Below are positions 17,652-25,858 of a DNA stretch of 64,000 nt, piece after piece. Positions within the stretch are counted from its first letter, which is position 1. Every line of letters starts with the position of its first letter. Below the pieces are notes generated by a model. It was not told the origin of the DNA. It made no database searches and saw only the letters and a list, made by a program, of their open reading frames with translations. Made by a program: the position numbers and the translations under genes. The DNA lies in assembly GCF_019969845.1 (NCBI RefSeq), contig NZ_JAHXYR010000004.1:558001-622000 (forward strand). The letters are read 5' to 3'. Origin of the DNA: Sphingobacterium sp. GVS05A. Its GTDB lineage: Bacteria; Bacteroidota; Bacteroidia; Sphingobacteriales; Sphingobacteriaceae.

Positions 17652-20568
17652 TTATTTTAGCTTACGCTTTGGTACACTGAGTCTACTGGATCTTATTTCG
17701 GGGATGCGGGCAGGTGGCTATGATACTGCCGTGCTGACAGATATTAACAACAGTTCAGGATCGCTGGATTTTATTAAAATGGGGCGTGAAGCTGGGCTCA
17801 ATCTCCTTGCTGGCATGGAATTCCGTGATGGCGATCAGCTTTGTTTCGTCGCCATCGCCAAGAACGAACAGGGATTCCGGGAGATTAACGAATACCGGAC
17901 CAAGCTCAATATGGAAAACCGCGCCACACCCGAGTGTGCACCTGAGTTTGAACAGGTCTTTGTGATCTATCCCTTTAGCCGAATCAAGACATTTCAATTG
18001 CGGGACTTTGAATACATAGGTATCCGTCCGAGTGAGCGTACCCGCGCGAAACTGTTGGAGCGGAAGCTGCTTGACCGCTGTGTGATCCTGGCGCCCGTTA
18101 GTTTCCGCAAAGCTGATTATACCCTGCATCGGCAACTGCGAGCTATTGACAACAATCTGCTGATATCCCAATTGGAAAGAGAGCAGGTCGCCGCCGAAGA
18201 TGAAGTCTTTGTTGCTAAGATCAAGCTGATGCAACTATTTTCCGAGTTACCACAACTGCTGGCCAATACCAACCGTATACTAGGACAATGTTCCTTCAGT
18301 TTTGATTTTACAAGTGTCAAGAATAAAGCGACCTTTACCGACAATAGCTACAACGATAAACAGCTATTGCATAAGTACTGCATGGAGGGCTTTGCCATAC
18401 GTTATGGCCGGAAGGATGGCATCGCTGCCGATCGGATCCGGCGCGAACTCAAAATCATTGAAAACCTGCGTTTCTCGAGTTATTTCCTTATTGCCGATGA
18501 TATCTGTCGGCATGCGCGTAGTCGCAGTTTTCATTACGTAGGCCGTGGATCAGGAGCTAATTCTGCTGTGGCCTATTGCCTCGGAATTACGGATGTTGAC
18601 CCCATAGCCCTCAACCTTCCTTTTGAGCGTTTCCTCAATCCGAAGCGGAAGAGTCCACCGGACTTTGATGTAGACTTTAGTTGGAATGAGCGGGATAAAA
18701 TGTATGCATATATTTTTAATCGTTATCAGGCCGGCCATACCGCATTGATGGGCGCCATGAGTACATTTCGGTCGCGTAGTATCCTACGTGAACTCGGTAA
18801 GGTATATGGTCTTCCCAAAGCAGAGATCGACCGACTGGTGCACGAGCCGGAGCATATGCTCAATAAAAATGAAGTGACCAATACCATTTTGAGCGTGTAT
18901 AACCGCATGGCCGATTTTCCTAATCAACGAACCATTCATGCCAGTGGGATACTGATTTCCGAGGAACCGTTGGCATGCTATTCTGCCATGGACAATCCAC
19001 CCAAAGGACTACCCACCATGCAGTTTGATATGTATGTTGCCGAAGATATCGGTTTTGAAAAATTTGATATCCTTTCCCAGCGCGGTATCGGCCATATTAA
19101 AGATTGCCGTACCATCGTTCGGGAGAACCTGGGCGTTGTCATTGACACCGACAATCCAAAGCGCTTTTTCGAGGACGACAATATTGCCGCACAGCTCAGA
19201 TCCGCCAATACCATCGGCTGCTTCTATGTCGAAAGCCCGGCCATGCGACAGCTCCTCACTAAGCTACGCTGTGACGACTACCTGACCTTGGTGGCAGCCT
19301 CATCCATTATCCGGCCTGGTGTAGCCAGTTCAGGCATGATGGGTGAATACATCCGTCGCCATCACGATCCCAGCACGGTAGTCTATCCACATCCTGTATT
19401 CAAGGAACAGCTTGAAGAAACCTATGGCGTTATGGTGTATCAGGAGGATGTAATGAAAATCGCCAATGCCTATGGTGGACTTGATATGGCCGATGCGGAT
19501 GTGCTACGACGTATGATGTCGGGTAAATATCGCAGCAAGGATCATCTGATTGAGATCGAGGACAAGTTCTTTTCCAACTGCAAAACCAAAGGCTATGATG
19601 AAAAAATCAGCCGGGAGATCTGGCGGCAGATGGAAAGCTTTGCCGGATACTCGTTTAACAAGGCACACTCGGCATCTTATGCAGTAGAGAGTTACCAGAG
19701 CCTGTTTCTCAAGACCTATTATCCCTTGGAGTTTATGGTTGCGGTGCTCAACAATTATGGCGGTTTTTACAATCGTAAGGTCTATGTCAATGAAGCGCGT
19801 GTATCCGGTGGAACGATCTGCCTGCCCTGTGTCAATCGGTCGGTTTTCAATACCTCGATTCAGGGAAAGGATATCTATCTCGGTTTTGACTGTTTGCAGA
19901 ATCTGGAGGGAAAATTAGCCCATAGGATTATCTCCGAGCGCGAGCGCGATGGTATCTATCAGAGTTTGCAAGACTTTGTCAAAAGGACTCACGCGGGACT
20001 TGAGCAGGTCGTTATTTTGATCCGTGTCGGTGCTTTGCGGTTTACGGGGATAGGGAAGAAGGAGTTGCTGTGGGAGGCACACTTGTTGATGAGTAGACAC
20101 AAGCCCGCTGTGGTAGGTATGGCCCTATTTGAGACCGAGAGCCGCAAACCAATTCTTCCTGCTTTGGAAGAAGATATCCTGGAGGACTATTACGATGAGA
20201 TGGAGCTGATTGGTTTTTGTGTGACGGGGACGCTCTTTGACCTTGCCAAAAGCGATTACCGTGGAGATATGCCATCTAGGGAACTTCATCTTCATGAAGG
20301 TCAAATTGTGCGCGTTGTTGGCGATTTTGTCTGTGAGAAATTTGTGAAGACCAAGCATGGCGACCAGATGAAATTCGGAACCTTCCTGGACGCTGGAGGG
20401 CATTTCTTTGACACCGTACATTTCCCACAAACGCTTGTAAAATATCCCCTAAGAGGAGCAGGCATCTATCTGGTCGAGGGCAAGGTCATTGTCGAATATG
20501 GATGTCCCTCCATTGAAGTTGTCCGCTGTGCGAAGATGCCTTTAAAACCCGATCCGAGGAGTGAGTAA
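17632..20568 (+). CDS. dnaE: DNA polymerase III alpha-type subunit (DnaE family)
   Basis: A 978-residue C-family polymerase, shorter than replicative DnaE (about 1160). The catalytic Asp residues are in PPDFDVDF (about 342-349) and KFDILSQRGIG (about 475). The N-terminal PHP domain is degenerate: the HxH motif reads LHSYFS and the TDHG motif reads TDINN, so metal-dependent proofreading is probably lost. An OB fold ends the protein. The start at 17632 follows AGGAGG at 17621-17626, an unusually strong Shine-Dalgarno for this phylum, and overlaps the Pol IV gene by 20 bases. The pairing suggests an error-prone accessory polymerase, not the replicase. Confidence 0.88.
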   Translation: MLLNLHSYFSLRFGTLSLLDLISGMRAGGYDTAVLTDINNSSGSLDFIKMGREAGLNLLAGMEFRDGDQLCFVAIAKNEQGFREINEYRTKLNMENRATPECAPEFEQVFVIYPFSRIKTFQLRDFEYIGIRPSERTRAKLLERKLLDRCVILAPVSFRKADYTLHRQLRAIDNNLLISQLEREQVAAEDEVFVAKIKLMQLFSELPQLLANTNRILGQCSFSFDFTSVKNKATFTDNSYNDKQLLHKYCMEGFAIRYGRKDGIAADRIRRELKIIENLRFSSYFLIADDICRHARSRSFHYVGRGSGANSAVAYCLGITDVDPIALNLPFERFLNPKRKSPPDFDVDFSWNERDKMYAYIFNRYQAGHTALMGAMSTFRSRSILRELGKVYGLPKAEIDRLVHEPEHMLNKNEVTNTILSVYNRMADFPNQRTIHASGILISEEPLACYSAMDNPPKGLPTMQFDMYVAEDIGFEKFDILSQRGIGHIKDCRTIVRENLGVVIDTDNPKRFFEDDNIAAQLRSANTIGCFYVESPAMRQLLTKLRCDDYLTLVAASSIIRPGVASSGMMGEYIRRHHDPSTVVYPHPVFKEQLEETYGVMVYQEDVMKIANAYGGLDMADADVLRRMMSGKYRSKDHLIEIEDKFFSNCKTKGYDEKISREIWRQMESFAGYSFNKAHSASYAVESYQSLFLKTYYPLEFMVAVLNNYGGFYNRKVYVNEARVSGGTICLPCVNRSVFNTSIQGKDIYLGFDCLQNLEGKLAHRIISERERDGIYQSLQDFVKRTHAGLEQVVILIRVGALRFTGIGKKELLWEAHLLMSRHKPAVVGMALFETESRKPILPALEEDILEDYYDEMELIGFCVTGTLFDLAKSDYRGDMPSRELHLHEGQIVRVVGDFVCEKFVKTKHGDQMKFGTFLDAGGHFFDTVHFPQTLVKYPLRGAGIYLVEGKVIVEYGCPSIEVVRCAKMPLKPDPRSE

Positions 20569-20665
20569 AATAGCTTAGGTTAATTCATTGCTCCCCACCC
20601 TAGCGTTTTGTATTTAATACATTTGCGATTTTCTTGTTAATAGCTGATTCCTCTGCCAGATAAAA

Positions 20666-20696
20666 AATCCTTGTCAAAATTTGAATGACAAGGATT
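20666..20696. terminator. Bidirectional terminator hairpin
   Basis: An 11-bp perfect stem (20666-20676 with 20686-20696) and nine-base loop between convergent dnaE and azoR genes, preceded by an A-run that becomes a T-run for the minus-strand transcript. Confidence 0.8.
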
Positions 20697-20717
20697 AATT
20701 TCTGATCAAATCTTATA

Positions 20718-21320
20718 TTAATCAATGGTAATGTTATTGATTGCTCTTTCGAGTGATGTCTCCATTATTCCGGGAATTGAAAGACCTTCTGCGCGGAAAA
20801 CACTGATGTCAGAAACACCGTAAAAGCTAAAGATATTTTTTATGTAAGGAATATTGGAATCGTATATTTGGTAAGGGCCTTCCGAATAGATATTTCCAGA
20901 GGTAAAAGCAACGTAAAGCTTCTTGTTGTTTAACAAGCCCTTTGGCCCATTTTCATCATATTTGAAGGTATATCCTGCCCTTGAAGTAAAATCGAAATAG
21001 GCTCTCAGGGTTGCGGGAACTGAAAAATTGTACATTGGAGAATCAATGACAATAATATCCGCTTCCTTTAATTCCGAAATTAAGCCTTCCGAATATTTGC
21101 TGATTGATTGCTGTTCTTCAGAATGATTTTCAGCGGGTGTAAAAAACGTATTTATATGCACCTCTTCTAAAAGTGGAACTTTACTTTTTGTAAGATCGCG
21201 TTCTTTTACAATGCTATCCGAATACTTTTCCTGAATTTTTTGAATAACAGCAATTCCTAATTTTCTACTTGCAGATACCTCCGCTCTTGGACTTGAAATA
21301 ATGTGAAGTATGTTTTTCAT
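20718..21320 (-). CDS. azoR: FMN-dependent NADH:quinone/azo reductase
   Basis: A 200-residue flavodoxin-fold enzyme of the AzoR/AcpD family, which reduces azo dyes and quinones with NADH. The FMN phosphate loop is ISSPRAEVSASRKLG (about 8-22). DSPMYNFSVPATLRAYFDFTSRAGYTF (about 93-119) is the signature FMN and dimer region. Cytoplasmic. It is divergent from an HxlR regulator with a palindromic operator between them, which fits induction by quinone or electrophile stress, as known for YodB-controlled azoreductases. Confidence 0.92.
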   Translation of the reverse strand: MKNILHIISSPRAEVSASRKLGIAVIQKIQEKYSDSIVKERDLTKSKVPLLEEVHINTFFTPAENHSEEQQSISKYSEGLISELKEADIIVIDSPMYNFSVPATLRAYFDFTSRAGYTFKYDENGPKGLLNNKKLYVAFTSGNIYSEGPYQIYDSNIPYIKNIFSFYGVSDISVFRAEGLSIPGIMETSLERAINNITID

Positions 21321-21372
21321 TTTTCTTTGTTAAAATTTCTTTAACAAAATTATGTATATTAGCTTATCAAAA

Positions 21373-21406
21373 GTTAGTAGTAATCAAAAGGTTAGTAGTA
21401 ACCTTT
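21373..21406. promoter_or_regulatory. HxlR-type operator: palindrome and tandem repeat
   Basis: AAAGGTTA-GTAG-TAACCTTT (21387-21406) is a perfect 20-bp palindrome. GTTAGTAGTAA occurs twice, at 21373 and 21391, with 18-bp period. It sits 11 bases before the HxlR start and between the divergent azoR and HxlR genes, so one dimeric repressor could control both. Confidence 0.6.
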
Positions 21407-21417
21407 AGGTTAGTTTA

Positions 21418-21816
21418 ATGTCGAACCCCATGGAAAATACAATTCATTTAGAGGAGCCCATCACAGCTACAAAATGTTCCGAAAATCTTTCCTCTGTTGA
21501 GGATGCAATTTATGTTATCGGCGGAAAATGGAAATTAAAGATTATTATTGTTCTGCAGGAAAACGGGAATATCAGATTTAATGAGCTTCAAAGAAATATT
21601 AAGGGCATCTCGGCGCGAGTGCTTTCAAATGAACTGAAAGACCTTGAATTAAACGGTTTTGTCAAAAGAGTTGTACATGCTGAGCAAATACCAGTGGTCG
21701 TAGAGTATATTTCCACAGATTACAGCAGAACCCTTAAAAGCGTTATTATAGCACTTTCGGATTGGGGAAAAATGCATAAACGAAATATTCGGACAGAAAC
21801 ATTTTTAAGTCAATAA
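21418..21816 (+). CDS. HxlR-family winged-helix regulator
   Basis: A 132-residue MarR-like regulator of the HxlR/DUF24 family. The hallmark GGKWKLKIII is at about residues 39-48, followed by the recognition region FNELQRNIKGISARVLSNELKDLE and the wing. An N-terminal Cys (TKCSEN, about residue 20) lies where redox-sensing members such as YodB carry their reactive Cys. The next gene on the other strand encodes AzoR. It probably represses azoR and itself. A start at the second Met, 21430, is also possible. Confidence 0.88.
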   Translation: MSNPMENTIHLEEPITATKCSENLSSVEDAIYVIGGKWKLKIIIVLQENGNIRFNELQRNIKGISARVLSNELKDLELNGFVKRVVHAEQIPVVVEYISTDYSRTLKSVIIALSDWGKMHKRNIRTETFLSQ

Positions 21817-21969
21817 AAATTAAACTGTCAGCTCATGATGAATATTTCTATGATGAAGTTGTTTTTGATTTTTGCTTTTCAAGACCGACCTCCTGTCTGT
21901 GAGGCTGTATACGATCCGAAAAGAAAATAGTAATGAGCTTTGACAAGATCATCCTACAGAAACAGGATG

Positions 21970-22347
21970 CTATATTTTTGTCTGCACAAACTCGCCTTTT
22001 TCACTGACAACTTTATTACCCCACTCTGTAATAGCCTCCAAAACCGGAACAAATGATTGACCAAAATCGGTTAATTTATAAATGACTTTTATAGGAGGTT
22101 TTTCTCCATATACCTCCCTGGACACTAACCCATCTTTTTCCAGTTGTTTCAACTGCAGGCTCAATGTCATTTCTGTAACGGATGGCATTTCTTTACGAAT
22201 TTCACTATACCTTTTGGCCTCATCCTTTAAATGATACAGAATAACCGCTTTCCATTTTCCACCCACTAAATCCATTGTCAAACTCACCGTACAAGGGTAG
22301 CTCTTCTCATTCAGTTTTACATAATCACTGGTACATTCAATTTTCAT
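21970..22347 (-). CDS. HxlR-family winged-helix regulator
   Basis: A 125-residue HxlR/DUF24 regulator with GGKWKAVILYHL (about 30-41), the recognition helix around EMTLSLQLKQLEKDGLV, and PIKVIYKLTDFG. It has two Cys near the N terminus (IECTSD and SYPCTV), a possible redox switch. It is divergent from the NmrA-type gene, and two inverted repeats lie in the gap. Confidence 0.88.
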   Translation of the reverse strand: MKIECTSDYVKLNEKSYPCTVSLTMDLVGGKWKAVILYHLKDEAKRYSEIRKEMPSVTEMTLSLQLKQLEKDGLVSREVYGEKPPIKVIYKLTDFGQSFVPVLEAITEWGNKVVSEKGEFVQTKI

Positions 22348-22365
22348 TTTGTTTTTTTTTTGCAG

Positions 22366-22434
22366 CTATCTATTTTGATAGTTATTGCAAATCTACTTTG
22401 CTAAAATTAGTTTTGCAACTATAAAAATTATAGT
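22366..22434 (+). promoter_or_regulatory. Promoter with two HxlR-type inverted repeats
   Basis: A -7 box TAGTTTTG at 22408-22415 has ATTG 20 bp upstream (22384-22387). ACTATAA-AAA-TTATAGT (22418-22434) is a perfect inverted repeat just downstream of the box. CTATC-N6-GATAG (22366-22381) is a related repeat upstream. Both share the half-site CTAT/ATAG and flank the NmrA-gene promoter, so they are likely sites for the divergent HxlR protein. Confidence 0.55.
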
Positions 22435-22452
22435 CAATTAAAATTACGAACA

Positions 22453-23430
22453 ATGATATCAAAATTAAAAAGACAAGACGCTTTGGAGCACGATGATCGA
22501 CCAATAATCACCGTCCTTGGTGTTCTAGGTAAACAAGGTTTGAGCGCCGCTCGTTCACTTGTGGAAAGTGGACTTTATCGGGTACGAGGCATTACCCGCA
22601 GGGTCAATTCAGCAGAAGCGATTAAGCTGGCGGAGCAGGGAGTGGAACTAGTGAATCTGCCTCTTGATCTTGGTTATAAAAAGGCTTTTGTAGAAGCATT
22701 TAGGGGGTCTTATGGTGTTTTCTTGATGACGCCAAACATTGCCCCACCAGCTACCCACGAATTTGAATTGGGTAAAGAGTTGGCGGATGCTGCTGTGGAA
22801 GCTGGTGTACAGCATATCATTTTCAGCAGTTTGGAAAACGTGGATAAAATATCAGACGGAAAATTGTTTGCCCCTCATTTTACAGATAAGGCCAGGGTTG
22901 AAGAATATATCCGAACGCTGCCCGTGACAAGCTCGTTTATTTACATGGCTTTCTTTTTTACAAATCTGCTTGAATTTTATACGCCCCAAGTAAAAGGAGA
23001 TAGCCTTGTGTTCCCGATTTATTTACCCGAAGATTTTCAGGCACCATTTGTTGATCCGCTTACAGCTACCGGAGTAGCAGTTCTGGAAATATTTTCCAAT
23101 CCTGTTGAATATTCAGGTAAGGCCCTTCCAGTCGTAGGAGATATGATCTCCCCTGGGGAAATAGTGGAAACTTTCACAAAGGTTACAGGCAAAAAAGCTG
23201 AGTATGCCTCGGCATATACAAAGGAGGACATGCTTAAGCACTTTCCAGAATTTGGGATAAATGATGATCTGGTGCGAGAGATTTTGGAGATGGCCAGTTA
23301 CGCTATTGAGTATGGGTATTACGGTAAGGGGCGTGACCTGGAATGGAGTAGACAGGTAAATCCTCAAAGCCTTACTTGGGAGCAGTTTCTTCGCAATACA
23401 GGTTGGAAAGGTCAAAAACTTTTATTTTGA
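22453..23430 (+). CDS. NmrA-like NAD(P)-binding oxidoreductase
   Basis: A 325-residue Rossmann-fold protein of the NmrA/atypical SDR family. The dinucleotide loop is VLGVLGKQGLSAARSL (about 22-37) and RGITRR follows the second strand. FMAFFFTNLLEFY-type middle and C-terminal substrate domains are present. It lacks a clear YxxxK catalytic pair, so it may be a redox sensor or quinone-reductase-like enzyme (QorB/NmrA type). Divergent from an HxlR gene, which is the usual arrangement for such pairs. Confidence 0.85.
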   Translation: MISKLKRQDALEHDDRPIITVLGVLGKQGLSAARSLVESGLYRVRGITRRVNSAEAIKLAEQGVELVNLPLDLGYKKAFVEAFRGSYGVFLMTPNIAPPATHEFELGKELADAAVEAGVQHIIFSSLENVDKISDGKLFAPHFTDKARVEEYIRTLPVTSSFIYMAFFFTNLLEFYTPQVKGDSLVFPIYLPEDFQAPFVDPLTATGVAVLEIFSNPVEYSGKALPVVGDMISPGEIVETFTKVTGKKAEYASAYTKEDMLKHFPEFGINDDLVREILEMASYAIEYGYYGKGRDLEWSRQVNPQSLTWEQFLRNTGWKGQKLLF

Positions 23431-23610
23431 TAGCCCAACATCTTTTACAGACCTGCTGCTACACATCTTTACGGAAATAGTTATGCATATATTCGCAAGG
23501 ATATTCCGTTTTTTGCTTAGTAGGGCCGTTTTATGATTTTGAAAAACAATCTATTAATAACAATCCTATGACAAGCTTAAAATCAAAAATTGACTCATCT
23601 TGAATGTAGT

Positions 23611-24588
23611 TTATTTTAGCTGACTAGGACGCATGCCAAATTGTTTTTGAAAGGCAGTTGAAAAAGCTTGTGTGCTACCATATCCATATTTTAACGCAAT
23701 TGTGCTGATTGAATCAACATTATTCTTCTGCAATTCCTCAAAGGCTTTAGTCAAAACTGATTGATGGTAAAATTTAATAACAGAAATATTATAAATCGCC
23801 TGAAATCCTGTTGTCAATTTGAAACGGTTCAAACCAATTGTTTTGCATAGATCGTTAATAGAAAGTTGTAATATCTGATCTAGGTTTTGCAACAGCTTTC
23901 TTACTTCCTGTAGTTTTTGAATATCTAATGCGCTAAACTTCAATTCTTGATGCTTAATTGATGAAATAGCATTTAGGTAATGTGCCATTATCTCATATAA
24001 TTTACATTCCATAAATACCCGTCTAAAATTACCTTTGAGCCTACATTCCAATATTTGTTTGATGATGACAGTTATGTTCTTAGAAATATCAAAGATAATC
24101 CCCTTAACAGTTTTGGAAAAGACGGCATCAATACATTTTCTCTTTTCGGTCTTCTGATTTACATCGAAAAATTTGTCAACAACATTCAAAAAGTCCTCTT
24201 TGTTGAATATGATGGTTACCTGTTCGAATTTTTTTCCTTTCTCAGCTATGAAAAAAGAGTCTTCCCCCTGTGGATTATACATAAAGCTTTGCTGTGTACT
24301 TATTTTGGAGGTCGTTGTATGATCCCATTCATGAGCGATATTTCCCTTTAGACTGATCGTCAGTAAAATATTATTGTTATAATATTGATTGTACTGCATC
24401 TTATAGGTCTCCAGTGGAAAACCGGATAAATAGGCTAAAGTAACATTGGGTACAAGAGGAATAAGAGCAGTCTGTCCTTTACCAAGTATGGGGGCTCTAA
24501 ACTTTAATATTTCGTCTTCGCAATTTTGGCGTATAATCTCTTCAAATGGCTGCTCTCTCAATTCCTTGATAACAATAGGAGCTTTCAT
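23611..24588 (-). CDS. AraC-family regulator next to the toxin-like cluster
   Basis: A 325-residue regulator. Its N-terminal 220 residues look like the PchR-type sensing domain of Bacteroidota AraC proteins. The C-terminal tandem helix-turn-helix covers about 225-325, with LSINDLCKTIGLNRFKLTTGFQAIYN and YGYGSTQAFSTAFQKQFGMRPSQ. It starts 200 bases from the first gene of the divergent 24788-29077 cluster. Two direct repeats spaced 21 bp lie in that gap, so I infer it controls the cluster and itself. Confidence 0.88.
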   Translation of the reverse strand: MKAPIVIKELREQPFEEIIRQNCEDEILKFRAPILGKGQTALIPLVPNVTLAYLSGFPLETYKMQYNQYYNNNILLTISLKGNIAHEWDHTTTSKISTQQSFMYNPQGEDSFFIAEKGKKFEQVTIIFNKEDFLNVVDKFFDVNQKTEKRKCIDAVFSKTVKGIIFDISKNITVIIKQILECRLKGNFRRVFMECKLYEIMAHYLNAISSIKHQELKFSALDIQKLQEVRKLLQNLDQILQLSINDLCKTIGLNRFKLTTGFQAIYNISVIKFYHQSVLTKAFEELQKNNVDSISTIALKYGYGSTQAFSTAFQKQFGMRPSQLK

Positions 24589-24620
24589 ATCAATAATTTA
24601 TTGAATGAAGATACAAAAAA

Positions 24621-24689
24621 ATAATGCGTTTCGATGCAAAAATAATGCGTTTTGATGAACATCTTTCCGATAGTTGCGCTCTAAATTTG
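24621..24689 (+). promoter_or_regulatory. AraC-type tandem operator and promoter of the toxin-like cluster
   Basis: ATAATGCGTTTCGATG (24621-24636) and ATAATGCGTTTTGATG (24642-24657) differ at one base and have a period of 21 bp, two helical turns. A consensus -7 box TAAATTTG lies at 24682-24689, and no TTG-type -33 element is found at the right distance. The layout fits an activator-dependent promoter for the genes from 24788. The reverse complement shares ATCGAAACG with the site at 12103. Confidence 0.6.
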
Positions 24690-24787
24690 CTATGAATAAG
24701 GAGAAGTTTCCAATTGTGAATTAAATGATAACGAGTATTTATTCCCGCGATTTTCTGACAGTAAATTTTACCGATAAAATAAAAATT

Positions 24788-25045
24788 ATGAAACATGTTA
24801 CATTGCAACCAGGTCAAGAATCCGGACTGTTCGGTCCTGGTATTTTAAGGATCGATTTCGATCCAATGGGCGCCGGGCAGACCGGCTATTATGAAATCCA
24901 CTATTATGGAGATAATGATAAACCGAATGGACAGTATTTAACAGGTAAAGTCAAGGGGAAGTTAGGCTCTGAATATACATTAAATTATAAATTAAAATTC
25001 AAAGTAAAAAATACCGGACAAAACACTGTAATTGGCTTTAAATAA
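24788..25045 (+). CDS. Small beta-rich protein, 85 residues
   Basis: I do not recognise the family. The ATG at 24788 (MKHVTLQPGQ) fits the domain start better than an ATG at 24725. Glycine-rich N-terminal loops (GLFGPGILRIDFDPMGAGQTG) alternate with short beta-type strands (YYEIHYYG, YTLNYKLKFKVK), so a small beta sandwich is likely. There is no signal peptide and no Cys. It is the first of five co-directional genes that also encode aegerolysin-like and MACPF-like proteins and a PI-PLC, so an accessory or binding role in a toxin complex is plausible but unproved. Confidence 0.65.
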   Translation: MKHVTLQPGQESGLFGPGILRIDFDPMGAGQTGYYEIHYYGDNDKPNGQYLTGKVKGKLGSEYTLNYKLKFKVKNTGQNTVIGFK

Positions 25046-25150
25046 GATCTATCATGATCTGAATAGCTCAATTCGAGAAATATAAAAAACTGTTACAAAA
25101 AGGGATGCCGAAAACTACATAGAGTAGGCTGAATTTATTAATAAAATAAT

Positions 25151-25423
25151 ATGCCAACAAATTTAATTCAGGCTGGTACAGTCAATAAAACCATTGACAT
25201 CAGCACAAAGAAAAAAGATCAAATGACTGCAGCACTGGTAGAATCAAATACTACTGTGACAACGAAGGTAAATCTTAAATTTTCCGATCATAGCAATAAA
25301 AGTACCTACAAAGCTTTTAATCTCACGAAAAATCAGGCGCATTCGGTTGTAGGTATTCCTGTAGGAGCGGTAGCATATAGCGTGACTGTTACTGGTGAAG
25401 ATATCAATATAGCCTGGGCCTAA
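25151..25423 (+). CDS. Small beta-rich protein, 90 residues
   Basis: Not recognised. Rich in Thr, Asn, Lys and Val with alternating hydrophobic residues (TKVNLKFSDHSN, AVAYSVTVTGEDINIAWA), as in beta-sandwich proteins. No signal peptide, no Cys, no membrane segment. It lies in the second position of the cluster, about 100 bases after the first gene and 62 before the aegerolysin-like gene. Confidence 0.65.
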   Translation: MPTNLIQAGTVNKTIDISTKKKDQMTAALVESNTTVTTKVNLKFSDHSNKSTYKAFNLTKNQAHSVVGIPVGAVAYSVTVTGEDINIAWA

Positions 25424-25485
25424 GTCGCTCTACTGACCAATGAGAATTTTATAAAGACAATATTTACAAACTAAAAAAGATCATC

Positions 25486-25839
25486 ATGGCAAGAAAAGTA
25501 AAAATGACGGTAAATAATAATACCGGTAAGGTGTTGACGTTAAAACCTACTACACCAAAACATGGAAAATTCACCACAGATCCTCCAGGTACAATTGAAT
25601 CTGCCGGAAGTTGGACCTGTACCACACGAACAGGAGGGACATTTGGCCCCGAAGGTACAGTTATTTATCAGACTGATGGTGGAAAAATAACCATTGAGTT
25701 CTATTACAATCATCCTATGAACCACAGTAAGAGCTCATATAGAGTGACGGTAAGTCCGTCTGATTCCATTGGATACGATGTCAAAGGCAGTTTTGAAGGG
25801 CATGACCAGGATATAACGTTTGAATTATATCTGATTTGA
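25486..25839 (+). CDS. Aegerolysin-like protein, 117 residues
   Basis: The pattern resembles aegerolysins, small beta-sandwich proteins that bind membrane lipids: N-terminal VKMTVNNNTGKVLTLK, then GKF, a PPG turn, the GTFGPEGTVIYQTDG segment (aegerolysins have a similar G-x-EG-x-x-Y element), ITIEFYYNHPMNHSKSSY, and a terminal strand DITFELYLI. There is no signal peptide, as in known aegerolysins. In fungi and in Alcaligenes AfIP, an aegerolysin works with a MACPF protein to make pores; a MACPF-like gene lies two genes downstream. The resemblance is from the pattern, not an alignment. Confidence 0.5.
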   Translation: MARKVKMTVNNNTGKVLTLKPTTPKHGKFTTDPPGTIESAGSWTCTTRTGGTFGPEGTVIYQTDGGKITIEFYYNHPMNHSKSSYRVTVSPSDSIGYDVKGSFEGHDQDITFELYLI

Positions 25840-25858
25840 GCGAATAATCTATAAGGTT

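Noticed and set aside
17755..18234. A 159-codon minus-strand frame inside dnaE
   Set aside because: It is a shadow of the polymerase gene, whose motifs are continuous here.
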